Assembly (NCBI RefSeq): GCF_002532045.1 | Contig: NZ_NWTG01000022.1 | Location: 1-64,000 of the forward strand | Origin: Bradyrhizobium sp. C9 | GTDB lineage: Bacteria; Pseudomonadota; Alphaproteobacteria; Rhizobiales; Xanthobacteraceae | DNA: 64,000 bases | Reading direction: 5' to 3' | In this document: positions 25,941 through 34,320 of the stretch, one piece after another | Position numbering within the stretch: the first letter of the stretch is position 1 | How the letters are laid out: every line of letters begins with the position of its first letter | The notes under the pieces: model-generated | The model's database searches: none | What the model was told of the DNA's origin: nothing | Seen by the model: only the letters and a program-made list of their open reading frames with translations | Program-made: the position numbers and the translations under genes

Positions 25941-27923
25941 ATGACTGCCGTCGCAAAAATCTTTAGAGATGCGCTCGCCGCGCTCAACAGTCGAAACTTG
26001 GCCCGGGCCGAGCGCCTCTTCGACCGCGTCGTCAAAGCCGATCCAGCCAACGTTGCGGCGCTCAATTTGCTGACGGTCGTCTTGATGGCCACAGAACGCT
26101 TTGCAGAAGCTGAGCGGCACATCGAGAAAGCAACAGCGATCAATCAGGCCTCATACGCGTCGTTCTACAATTACGGAATTGTGTCAAAGCACCTGAACAA
26201 GCCCAGACAAGCACTCGAAAAGTTCAACAAGGCTCTGGCTCTCAATCCGAAAGATGCAGCGATATGGAACAGCAGAGGGGCGACATACAACGACCTTGGA
26301 GAACACGATCATGCAATCGCGGACTTCAATGAAGCAATATTGCGGAACCCAACATGCGCCGAAACCTATGCAAATCTAGGCAATGCACTTTTGGTGGTGA
26401 GGCGTTGCCCGGATGCGATTGCTGCCTACGACAAAGCGCTGTCGCTCAAACCGCAGCTCGCAGAGGCCCATTTTGGCCGCGGCAATGCGCTCTACGACCT
26501 CAATCGGTATGACGAAGCGTTCGGCGCCTATGATAAAGCCTTTTCCATTGACCCGTGCTTGGGGGATCTTGCGGGGGCACGACTTCATACGAAGATGAAG
26601 CTCTGCGACTGGAAAGGGTTAGTGGCAGAACTCGCCCACCTGACAGAATCCATCCGGTCCGGCCATGCGAGTTGCGGTCCTTTCGCTTTGCTTTCGCTCA
26701 CTGATTCATCTGACGACCACCTCACATGCGCTCAAGCGTGGATAACCAAAAGGTACCCGGCGGCATCCGCACCGATGTCGAGCAGCGTGACTGGCCCTCA
26801 TGACAAGATCCGCCTCGGGTATGTCTCGACGGACTTTCGCGAGCATGCGACAGCTCACCTGATTGCGGAGCTGTTCGAGGTACATGATAGAGCACGGTTC
26901 GAGATTTTCGCGTATTCTTTGGGCCGGGATGACAAATCAAACATGCACGCGAGGTTGTCCGCCTCTTTCGACCACTTTCTGTCATGCGAAGATCGCGCAG
27001 ATGTCGAAATCGCACGCATGATTGCGGACGCTGAAATCGACATTCTCGTTGATTTGAATGGTTTCACCAAAGGCGCACGCACAAACGTCTTTGCGCATCG
27101 TCCGGCTCCGATACAGGTGAATTACCTCGGCTACGCGGGAACCATGGCCGCTCCATACATCGACTACATCATCGGTGATGCAATTACCCTGACCAATGCC
27201 GATCAGGCCGCATATTCGGAGAAGTTTGTAACTCTCCCGCATTGCTATCAGCCCAACGACCGGAAGCGGCTTATAGCGGACGACGGGATCACAAGACGCG
27301 ATTGGGGACTGCCGGAAGATCAAATCGTCTTCTGTTGTTTTAACAACAGTTACAAGATCCTGCCTGCAACGTTCACGTGCTGGATGCGCATTCTAACGGC
27401 CGTTGAAGGAAGCGCGCTCTGGTTGCTGGCAGATAATCAGACGACCATGCAAAACCTTCGGAAGGAGGCAGAGGCGCGTCAGGTCGATCCGTCCCGGCTG
27501 ATATTTGCCGAACGAATAAAGCCCGCGAAACACCTAGCGCGACATCGCCTCGCGGACCTGTTTCTTGATACCTTGCCGTATAACGGCCATACGACAGCGA
27601 GTGACGCGCTTTGGGCAGGTCTGCCGGTGCTGACCCAATCCGGAAAGACATTTGCCGGCAGAGTTGCGGCGAGCTTGTTAAGCGCAGTTGGATTACCCAA
27701 GCTTATCGCCCAAACGACCGAAGAGTACGAAAGGCTCGCAATCCACCTGGCGACTTGTCCCGACAGGCTCGCTGGCATCAAGTCCGAACTTGCACAGAAC
27801 CGAGCGACAGCGCCTCTTTTTGACACTGCCTTGTTCGGAAAGCACATCGAGGCCGCGTACCAACTGATGTACGACAGATACCGCGCGGGTCTAGCGCCGG
27901 ATCACATATGCGTTCCTGCATGA
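25941..27923 (+). CDS. TPR-containing O-GlcNAc transferase-like glycosyltransferase
   Basis: A 660-residue protein with tetratricopeptide repeats at about 5-220 (LNLLTVVLMATERFAEAERH, ALEKFNKALALNPKD and so on), then a C-terminal domain of the SPINDLY/OGT glycosyltransferase family 41. That domain contains IRLGYVSTDFREHATAHL, FCCFNNSYKILPATFTCWMRI, and NGHTTASDALWAGLPVLT. The family moves sugars onto proteins; in bacteria the acceptors are usually unknown. Codon use here is visibly less GC-rich than in all neighbours, suggesting a recent origin elsewhere. GGAGG nine bases before the ATG supports the start. Confidence 0.88.
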   Translation: MTAVAKIFRDALAALNSRNLARAERLFDRVVKADPANVAALNLLTVVLMATERFAEAERHIEKATAINQASYASFYNYGIVSKHLNKPRQALEKFNKALALNPKDAAIWNSRGATYNDLGEHDHAIADFNEAILRNPTCAETYANLGNALLVVRRCPDAIAAYDKALSLKPQLAEAHFGRGNALYDLNRYDEAFGAYDKAFSIDPCLGDLAGARLHTKMKLCDWKGLVAELAHLTESIRSGHASCGPFALLSLTDSSDDHLTCAQAWITKRYPAASAPMSSSVTGPHDKIRLGYVSTDFREHATAHLIAELFEVHDRARFEIFAYSLGRDDKSNMHARLSASFDHFLSCEDRADVEIARMIADAEIDILVDLNGFTKGARTNVFAHRPAPIQVNYLGYAGTMAAPYIDYIIGDAITLTNADQAAYSEKFVTLPHCYQPNDRKRLIADDGITRRDWGLPEDQIVFCCFNNSYKILPATFTCWMRILTAVEGSALWLLADNQTTMQNLRKEAEARQVDPSRLIFAERIKPAKHLARHRLADLFLDTLPYNGHTTASDALWAGLPVLTQSGKTFAGRVAASLLSAVGLPKLIAQTTEEYERLAIHLATCPDRLAGIKSELAQNRATAPLFDTALFGKHIEAAYQLMYDRYRAGLAPDHICVPA

Positions 27924-28038
27924 TGACGCGTGAGCGCATCCTAACCATTTCGTCGGGCGCGACCGATTAATCCAAGATCTGCTCCGGCCGCACAATCATC
28001 CGGTCCAACGCCGACCTTCACCGCACGGCCGCCGCCGC

Positions 28039-28737
28039 TCAGCGCCGCGACCAGCGGTTGCGCGCCCATCCGGCGCAGAACACCGCATCGGCGCCGTCGG
28101 GAATGGTCTGCGCGAACCAGCGGTCGACATCGGGTGAAGTCTGGCTCGTCGGCTCATCGCGATAGCGAAGCCGGCCGTAGGCGCCCCGCATCGCCATCGT
28201 CGCCTTCTCGACCGCCTGACGAGGGTACAGGGTCGCAGCCAGGCTGAGACAAAGCGCGTCGAGATCGCCCGCGTGTGTTTCGGCCGCGATCGCCGGCACG
28301 ACGCTTCGGCATTGCGCGCGACCCAATACGTAGATGATGGGATTTCGGGTCCGCCAGCACAGGCAGAATTCTGCCGGCGCCGTCCGGTCACCGAACTCCG
28401 CCGCCATTGCCGTATCGAACATCCGCTTGAAGAAGCCGCGACCACGATAGCAGTCCCTGACCGCTGTACCTGAAAGATAGACCACCGGCGTGTCGGCGAC
28501 GGCCAGGCGCTGAACGATCATGTAGGCCACGCATTCACCGTCATGGTGGAGCAGGACGATGCCGTGGTCCGGCTTGAACGGCGAGTGCTGGCGAGACCAG
28601 AATCTTTCTTCCGTCAGCCAGTTCGTGTCGATGATGCTGCTGATGTCGTCGAGCACGGCGTCGCGGCGATGCTCCGGGATGTCAGAGGCGATATGGAACA
28701 GTTCGCTGGTAACAGCCTCGGGCGGCATCGCAGTCAC
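28039..28737 (-). CDS. GNAT-type acetyltransferase
   Basis: A 232-residue protein with an N-acetyltransferase signature: LSGTAVRDCYRGRGFFKRMF at about 89-107 matches the acetyl-CoA-binding motif A (R/Q-x-x-G-x-G/A). The C-terminal half has an unusual sequence (CLCWRTRNPIIYVLGRAQC) with several cysteines. GTG at 28737 is preferred because AGGAG lies five bases upstream; ATG at 28728 is an alternative. It is read leftward, 88 bases downstream of opgC, so it is probably cotranscribed with that gene and may act on the same surface product. Substrate unknown. Confidence 0.7.
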   Translation of the reverse strand: MTAMPPEAVTSELFHIASDIPEHRRDAVLDDISSIIDTNWLTEERFWSRQHSPFKPDHGIVLLHHDGECVAYMIVQRLAVADTPVVYLSGTAVRDCYRGRGFFKRMFDTAMAAEFGDRTAPAEFCLCWRTRNPIIYVLGRAQCRSVVPAIAAETHAGDLDALCLSLAATLYPRQAVEKATMAMRGAYGRLRYRDEPTSQTSPDVDRWFAQTIPDGADAVFCAGWARNRWSRR

Positions 28738-28825
28738 GGCGGCTCCTTGCTGGTCGATCGACTTCAGGTTGTGTCGATTATCACACCCACTTCCTGAAAA
28801 TCCAGTAAGGGAAAGAGTCCACGAT

Positions 28826-30010
28826 CTAGTTCGGTCGCCCGATCTTCTGCCGAAGATCTGCATTCGTCACATCCACGAACAAATTCGGAATGTCGTCGGC
28901 GCGGTGCAGCAGCCACGCCACGACGATCATGATCCCGATTCCGGCCGCGCTCACCGCGAGCTGTGCGATGACCGCTCCACTATATTGGATCAGGACCCAA
29001 TGGGCGGAGAACGAAAGCAAGACCCCGAGGCAGAAGATCGGAAGCGAATGCTCGCCGCACAGGGTGAGCGGACGCACCGATCGGAATTTCAGCGGCGGCC
29101 AGTCCTGCGGAATCAGGCGGTGGACGATGACCGCGAGCGCGAGGAAGTGGGTCAAACGCAGCATATCCAGATCGGTCTTGTCGATCGGATAGATGAACTT
29201 CATCATCCATCCCGGTATGAACGCCTCCAGCGCATGGAAATGCCAGGTCATGACGATCAGGAACGCAAAGATCAGCCAGGCAATCGCTATCGCCGCAACG
29301 ATCTGCGACTGGATGAGTCGGGAGATCTGGGACGATGCGCCCACCCCGCACCACTGGCCGAAGACAAAGAGCAGCTGCCAGCAGAATGGATTGAAGTACC
29401 ACGTCGTGCCCGGCGGATAGGAGGCGATGTTCCAATCGAACCATCGCGCGAGCACGTAGAGAACAATCGAAGCCAGCAACGTGAGATTGGGACGGCGCAC
29501 CAGGCCCCAGATGACCAGTGGGGACGCCAGCAGCAAGACAATGAACAGCGGCAGCACGTCGAGATCGACGGGCTTGTATCGCAGGGTGAGCGCCTGCCCG
29601 ATCAGGATATCCGGATGCTGGAGAAAATTGAAAACGTTGAATTCGTTTTCATACATCGGATTGTCGAGCCGTCGGGAGGTTCTCGCAACCTGGGCCGTGA
29701 AGATCAGAAACAGCATGATATGCGCGGCGTAGATATGCGCGGCCCGCGTCCACAGCCGCTTCGCCGCAGACGGCAGGAAACCGACAGCGATGATCGGGCC
29801 GTAGATGAAACCGGCAAGGTACCCCGAAATGAAAACGAAGAACTCCGCAGCGTCGCTGAAGCCGTAGTTGCGCAGCGTGATCCAGCCGATGGCTCCATCA
29901 TTGGGGATGTGATCCAGAAATATCATCCACAACCCGAGCCCTCTGAACAGGTCGAGCCGAACATCGCGTTCGATCGTTTCCTCGATCTGGTTCGCGTGGT
30001 GGGGCTCCAT
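28826..30010 (-). CDS. opgC: OpgC-domain membrane protein
   Basis: OpgC adds succinyl groups to osmoregulated periplasmic glucans (cyclic beta-glucans in rhizobia); other members act on related glycans. The protein has about 394 residues from ATG 30010, or 399 from GTG 30025. ATG at 30010 has GAGGA eight bases upstream. It opens with RDVRLDLFRGLGLWMIFLDHIPN, the hallmark of the family, followed by ISGYLAG and about ten hydrophobic helices. The C-terminus contains HSLPIFCLGVLLSFSAHW. A GNAT gene follows on the same strand. Whether the acceptor is a glucan or another polysaccharide is open. Confidence 0.85.
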   Translation of the reverse strand: MEPHHANQIEETIERDVRLDLFRGLGLWMIFLDHIPNDGAIGWITLRNYGFSDAAEFFVFISGYLAGFIYGPIIAVGFLPSAAKRLWTRAAHIYAAHIMLFLIFTAQVARTSRRLDNPMYENEFNVFNFLQHPDILIGQALTLRYKPVDLDVLPLFIVLLLASPLVIWGLVRRPNLTLLASIVLYVLARWFDWNIASYPPGTTWYFNPFCWQLLFVFGQWCGVGASSQISRLIQSQIVAAIAIAWLIFAFLIVMTWHFHALEAFIPGWMMKFIYPIDKTDLDMLRLTHFLALAVIVHRLIPQDWPPLKFRSVRPLTLCGEHSLPIFCLGVLLSFSAHWVLIQYSGAVIAQLAVSAAGIGIMIVVAWLLHRADDIPNLFVDVTNADLRQKIGRPN

Positions 30011-30368
30011 CGGGACGATCCTCACTCGGCTGCTTCTGAGATCGCGACAACTGCACCCGTCGGAGCCCTGTTTCGCGTCGGGCTGGAATGCGTTAGCCGA
30101 CAGCGAATCCGGTTCGACAGGGGAAGACCATAGACATCCTTATACTCCCGCGTGACATCACCATCCAAGTGCCGCTCCCGCGTGCTTGACGTTTGTCGCG
30201 TGAGCCACGTTCGTCGCGCGGAGTGGAGACCGAGAAGGCATCGCAGATCGCGGGGGGCATGTTCGGCGGCATCCAAAGCCTGGATGATGACACCGAAGGG
30301 CGACGACACCGAAGATGGGGGTTCGCTATTGACGACCCGTTACATCGCGCGAGCACCATCCTCATCGT

Positions 30369-30390
30369 GGTCCTGGCGAAGGCCAGGACC
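30369..30390. repeat. GGTCCTGGC hairpin repeat
   Basis: GGTCCTGGC and GCCAGGACC, nine-base perfect arms around a four-base loop. Same core as the hairpin at 30461-30486 and, more distantly, 118-137. Likely a member of an interspersed palindrome family. Confidence 0.7.
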
Positions 30391-30460
30391 CATTGCCCCA
30401 ATGCCCATCGCCGCGCGAGGCTTCGGCCGAGGTCCCCCGACCAGCAGATTTCGCTGCTTA

Positions 30461-30486
30461 GGGGTCCTGGCCTTTGCCAGGACCCC
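30461..30486. repeat. GGGGTCCTGGC hairpin repeat
   Basis: Eleven-base perfect arms GGGGTCCTGGC and GCCAGGACCCC around CTTT. It is the second copy in this gap, 70 bases from the first, in the same family. Together they may be two ends of one element. Confidence 0.7.
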
Positions 30487-30651
30487 GGGGGGATTCGCGG
30501 CACAACCGGGCCGAAAAGGCCCTCGAATCGCGCCCGATCAATTCAAAAATGCCCTGTCCCTCACCTCATGCAGGGCCAAAATCCCTGCAAGACCCTTGAC
30601 ATAGCTGCCCTTTCGGCAGAACGCGTGGGGTCAAGCCGTCATGGACTGTTC

Positions 30652-31800
30652 ATGGATCTGATTAGCACGACCTCCGACCTCGCCGCCGCCTGCGACCGGC
30701 TCGCCAAACACAAGGTCATCACCGTCGACACCGAGTTTCTGCGGGAGACGACCTACTATCCCCTGCTCTGCGTCGTGCAGATGGCCAGTGCGGAAGAAGC
30801 TGTCGTGGTCGATGCGCTGGCGCCCGGCATCGACCTCAAGCCGTTCTTCGATCTGATGTCGAACGAGGCCGTACTGAAGGTGTTTCATGCCGCGCGGCAG
30901 GACATCGAAATCGTCTGGCACCTCTCCGGCACGATCCCGCATCCGATCTTCGACACCCAGGTCGCGGCCATGGTGCTCGGCTATGGCGACAGCATCGCCT
31001 ATGACCAGCTGGTCGATCGCGTCACCGGCCACCGCCCCGACAAGACCCATCGTTTCACCGACTGGTCGCGGCGCCCGCTGACCGAGGAGCAACTGCACTA
31101 CGCCGTCTCCGACGTCACCCATCTGCGCGAAGTGTTCGCGGCGCTCGATGCCGATCTGAAGAAGCGCGATCGCAGCGACTGGGTCAGCGAGGAAATGGAA
31201 ATCCTGACCTCGCCGAAGACCTACGACTTCCATCCCGAGCGCGCCTGGGAGCGGCTCAAGACCCGCGTCCGCAAGCCGCGCGAGCTCGCTGTGCTGATCG
31301 AGGTTGCCGCCTGGCGCGAGCAGGAGGCGCAGAGCCGCGACGTACCGCGCTCGCGCGTGCTCAAGGACGATGCGGTCGGCGACATCGCCACTCATGCGCC
31401 GACCTCGCTCGACAAGCTCGGCAATCTGCGTTCGCTGCCGAAGGGTTTCGAGCGCTCGAAATGGGGGGCCGACATCATCGCTGCGGTGCAACGCGGGCTC
31501 GCCCGCGACCCGGCGACGCTCCCCAAGCTGGAAAAGCCGAGAAACAATTCCAACGGCGCGGCGACCGTCGAGCTGTTGAAGGTGCTGCTCCGCATGACCT
31601 CGGAGCGCCACGGCGTCGCCAGCAAGGTGATCGCCACCGTCGACGACCTCGAGCAGATCGCGGCCAGCGATGAGGCCGAGGTCGGCGCCCTGCACGGCTG
31701 GCGGCGCGAACTGTTCGGCGAGGCGGCGCTCAAGCTCAAGCGCGGGCAGCTCGCGCTTGCGATCGACAAGGGCCGCGTGGTGCGGGTGGATCGGGGTTAG
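30652..31800 (+). CDS. rnd: Ribonuclease D
   Basis: A 3'-5' exoribonuclease for tRNA 3'-end maturation. The 382-residue length fits. The DEDD catalytic motifs are visible as ITVDTEFLRE, FHAARQDIEIVWH and YAVSDVTHLREVF (DEDDy type). HRPDKTHRFTDWSRRPL in the middle is also typical. An HRDC domain and a C-terminal helical domain follow. ATG at 30652 is chosen because the family N-terminus (TDLAAACDRL-like) begins there; the frame continues upstream into the repeat-rich intergenic region without biological meaning. Confidence 0.93.
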   Translation: MDLISTTSDLAAACDRLAKHKVITVDTEFLRETTYYPLLCVVQMASAEEAVVVDALAPGIDLKPFFDLMSNEAVLKVFHAARQDIEIVWHLSGTIPHPIFDTQVAAMVLGYGDSIAYDQLVDRVTGHRPDKTHRFTDWSRRPLTEEQLHYAVSDVTHLREVFAALDADLKKRDRSDWVSEEMEILTSPKTYDFHPERAWERLKTRVRKPRELAVLIEVAAWREQEAQSRDVPRSRVLKDDAVGDIATHAPTSLDKLGNLRSLPKGFERSKWGADIIAAVQRGLARDPATLPKLEKPRNNSNGAATVELLKVLLRMTSERHGVASKVIATVDDLEQIAASDEAEVGALHGWRRELFGEAALKLKRGQLALAIDKGRVVRVDRG

Positions 31801-32146
31801 CAAACCAGGTTCCGGCACGTCCGGCCGTCGGCCAGTGGCCGAACGCGCCGCGCCGGAGTTCAGCCGGCACAGGCTGAGGTTGCGTCACGCGAAAACCAGC
31901 GCGCTTGCTAAGGCGCAGATTTCGTGTTGCAATCCCTTCACAATCGGATTGCGGCCGTTCGACTGTGCGTTTCACGATGTTGATAGCCAAGGCTTCAATG
32001 TACAGGCTTCGAGAGGCGAAACTTCGGACTTGAAGACCTTGGATATCGAGACCCGGGAATTGAACAGACAGCGCAAAGCCCGCTTGTGGCGTGGCACGTG
32101 GAAAACGTGGCCGCGTCTTTTTTATGTCTAGACTGGGAGAGCGACG
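31801..32146 (+). other. Long leader and upstream region of the cold-shock gene
   Basis: No protein gene of ordinary size. Near the downstream end is a terminator-like hairpin (GGCACGT with ACGTGGCC, one bulge, 32093-32112) followed five bases later by six T residues at 32118-32123. A tiny frame of eleven codons (31998-32033) also lies here. Cold-shock genes commonly have long structured leaders, so this is best read as the 5' untranslated region and promoter. Confidence 0.5.
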
Positions 32147-32350
32147 ATGCCGAAGGGTACCGTCAAATGGTTCAACCCGACCAAAGGCTACGGGTTCATC
32201 AAGCCGGCCGTCGGCGACAAGGATGTGTTCGTTCACATCTCGGCGGTCGAACGCGCAGGTCTCAGCACATTGAACGAGAACCAGACCGTCGAGTACGAGC
32301 TGGTCGAGAACCGCGGCAAGGCGTCGGCAGAGAACCTCAAGGTTCACTGA
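32147..32350 (+). CDS. Cold-shock protein, CspA family
   Basis: A 67-residue nucleic-acid-binding protein that melts RNA structure, notably after cold or stress. It contains the cold-shock-domain opening GTVKWFNPTKGYGFIKP with RNP1 (KGYGFI) and RNP2 (VFVHI, in DKDVFVHISAVERAG). GGGAG lies eight bases before the ATG. The gene is preceded by a long leader with a hairpin and T-run, as is common for this family, so post-transcriptional control is likely. It stands alone and convergent with purN. Confidence 0.95.
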   Translation: MPKGTVKWFNPTKGYGFIKPAVGDKDVFVHISAVERAGLSTLNENQTVEYELVENRGKASAENLKVH

Positions 32351-32439
32351 GCGCCGCTGTCGGCGGAATTCATCCTGGCGCCTCCCCCGGCCGCATCACC
32401 CGGGGGATTGCTCTCGGGGATCTCTCGTGCAACCGCGCC

Positions 32440-33090
32440 CTAAGGCGCCGGCGCGATCAGCGTGCTGTCGGTTGCTGCGCTGCCTTGCGTCCTGCAGAGA
32501 TCGCCTTCGAGCTTGAGCCGGCCGCTCGCCAGCAGCCGCAGCGCCTCCGGATAGATGCGATGCTCGATGGTGATCACGCGTGCGGCGAGCGTCTCCGCTG
32601 TGTCGTCGTCAGCCACGGTGACCGCACCCTGCATCACGATCGGTCCGGCGTCGGTCTCCGGGATCACGAAATGCACCGTCGCGCCGGACAGCTTGACCCC
32701 TGCACGCAAGGCCTGGCCATGCGGATCGAGGCCAGGAAAGCTCGGCAGCAGCGACGGATGGATGTTGAGCATCCGTCCGTACCAGTGCCGGACGAATTCG
32801 GCGGTAAACAGCCGCATGAAGCCGCCGAGGCAGATCAGCTCGACCTGGCTATCGTCGAGCGCCCGCTGCAGCGCCGCCTCGAAGCCGGCGCGGTCCTTGC
32901 CGAACGGCTTGCTCTCAATGACGATGGTCGGAATGCCGCTCGCGGCCGCCTTCTCGAGCCCCGGAGCGTTGGCGCGGTTGGAGATCACGGCGACGATCTC
33001 GGCAGGAAAATCCGCGGCCTTCGCAGCCTCGATCAGCGCGGCCATGTTGGAGCCGCGGCCGGAGATCAGGATGGCTGTGCGGCGCTTCAT
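32440..33090 (-). CDS. purN: Phosphoribosylglycinamide formyltransferase
   Basis: Third step of purine synthesis: transfers formyl from 10-formyl-THF to GAR. The 216-residue protein starts MKRRTAILISGRGSNMAALI, with catalytic Asn/His in LNIHPSLLPSF and the aspartate in ETDAGPIVMQG. The ATG overlaps the purM stop by four bases (ATGA), so it is translationally coupled. An unrelated open frame continues upstream inside purM and is not the true start. Confidence 0.95.
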   Translation of the reverse strand: MKRRTAILISGRGSNMAALIEAAKAADFPAEIVAVISNRANAPGLEKAAASGIPTIVIESKPFGKDRAGFEAALQRALDDSQVELICLGGFMRLFTAEFVRHWYGRMLNIHPSLLPSFPGLDPHGQALRAGVKLSGATVHFVIPETDAGPIVMQGAVTVADDDTAETLAARVITIEHRIYPEALRLLASGRLKLEGDLCRTQGSAATDSTLIAPAP

Positions 33091-34160
33091 CGCGAGAGAT
33101 CGAGATGACCGTGATAGACCACGCGATGCTCGTCCTTGGCCTCGATGACCTCGCCGAGCAGCGTCACGGTCTCGCCGCCGGCGGTGAAGGCCTCGGTCAC
33201 CGCATCGACCGCATCGGCCTTGACGATCGCGATCATGCCGATGCCGCAATTGAAGGTGCGCAGCAGTTCGAGCTCGGCGATGCCGCCCTGCTCGGCCAGC
33301 CACTTGAACACCGGCAGCACCGGCAGCCGCGCCAGGTCGATGCCGACGCCGAGATGCTTCGGCAGCACACGCGGGATGTTATCGGTGAAGCCGCCGCCGG
33401 TGATATGGGCGAGCCCCTTCACCGCGCCGGTCTCGCGGATCGCGCGCAGGCAGGATTTCACATAGAGCCTGGTCGGCGTCAGCAGCGCCGCACCGAGCGT
33501 CATGACCGGTGCGAACGGCGCCGGCGCATCATAGGCCACGCCGGACTGCTCGACGATCTTGCGCACCAGCGAATAGCCATTGGAGTGCACGCCCGAGGAC
33601 GCCAGGCCGACCACGGCATCGCCCGCCGCGATATCCCCGGTCGGCAGCAGGGTGCCGCGCTCGGCCGCGCCGACCGCAAAGCCGCCAAGGTCGTAGTCGC
33701 CGTCCTTGTAGAGGCCGGGCATCTCGGCGGTCTCGCCGCCGATCAGCGCGCAGCCGGATTCGCGGCAACCTTCCGCGATGCCGGCGACGATCTGCGCGGT
33801 GGCCTCCGGATGCAGCTTGCCGCAGGCGAAATAGTCGAGGAAGAACAGCGGTTCCGCGCCCTGCACGACGAGGTCGTTGACCGACATCGCGACCAAGTCG
33901 ATGCCGATACCGCTGTGGATGCCGGTCTCGATCGCGATCTTCAGCTTGGTGCCGACGCCGTCGGTCGCGGCCACCAGGACCGGATCCTTGAAGCCCGCGG
34001 CCTTGAGGTCGAACAGCCCACCGAATCCGCCGATCTCGGCGTCCGCGCCCGGCCGTGCGGTGGCCCGCACCATCGGCTTGATCAGATCGACCAGACGATT
34101 GCCGGCGTCGATATCGACACCCGAATCCGCGTAAGTGAGCCCGTTTTTGCGCTCGGTCAT
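33087..34160 (-). CDS. purM: Phosphoribosylformylglycinamidine cyclo-ligase
   Basis: AIR synthetase, fifth step of purine synthesis: closes FGAM with ATP. It has 357 residues with the typical opening NGLTYADSGVDIDAGNRLVD, the ATP/phosphate loop DGVGTKLKIA and SVNDLVVQGAEPLFFLDYFA, and a catalytic-half GGGFTDNIPRVLP. The ATG at 34160 is preferred over the TTG two codons before. It is first in the purM-purN pair and divergent from a CDP-alcohol phosphatidyltransferase gene. Confidence 0.95.
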   Translation of the reverse strand: MTERKNGLTYADSGVDIDAGNRLVDLIKPMVRATARPGADAEIGGFGGLFDLKAAGFKDPVLVAATDGVGTKLKIAIETGIHSGIGIDLVAMSVNDLVVQGAEPLFFLDYFACGKLHPEATAQIVAGIAEGCRESGCALIGGETAEMPGLYKDGDYDLGGFAVGAAERGTLLPTGDIAAGDAVVGLASSGVHSNGYSLVRKIVEQSGVAYDAPAPFAPVMTLGAALLTPTRLYVKSCLRAIRETGAVKGLAHITGGGFTDNIPRVLPKHLGVGIDLARLPVLPVFKWLAEQGGIAELELLRTFNCGIGMIAIVKADAVDAVTEAFTAGGETVTLLGEVIEAKDEHRVVYHGHLDLSR

Positions 34161-34320
34161 GCCCAATTCCAGATGATAAGGGGCTGGTTACGAGGAATTC
34201 CGCCCCCGCGCAATGGCTCGCGGCAATGCTGCAGCGATACTATGTAGATAACACCCGGCCGCCGCGCAAAAGAGCCGGATATCGAGTAAAATCAGGCTTC
34301 TAGCCGGGAAGCGATTCAAG

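Larger units (their letters stand above)
30011..30651. other. Long intergenic stretch between opgC and rnd
   Basis: No convincing gene in about 640 bases. Read rightward, part of it (30235-30310) looks faintly protein-like but has no supported start, and I found no family for it. The two strong features are the hairpin repeats at 30369-30390 and 30461-30486. Promoters for the leftward opgC and rightward rnd must lie here. Confidence 0.5.

Noticed and set aside
30235..30310. Faintly protein-like rightward frame in the opgC-rnd gap
   Set aside because: No start with a ribosome site, short, and no family recognised; it could be a decayed gene but there is no positive evidence.
30193..30651. In-frame extension of RNase D upstream of 30652
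   Set aside because: The extension runs through repeat hairpins and reads as non-protein sequence; the family N-terminus begins at 30652.
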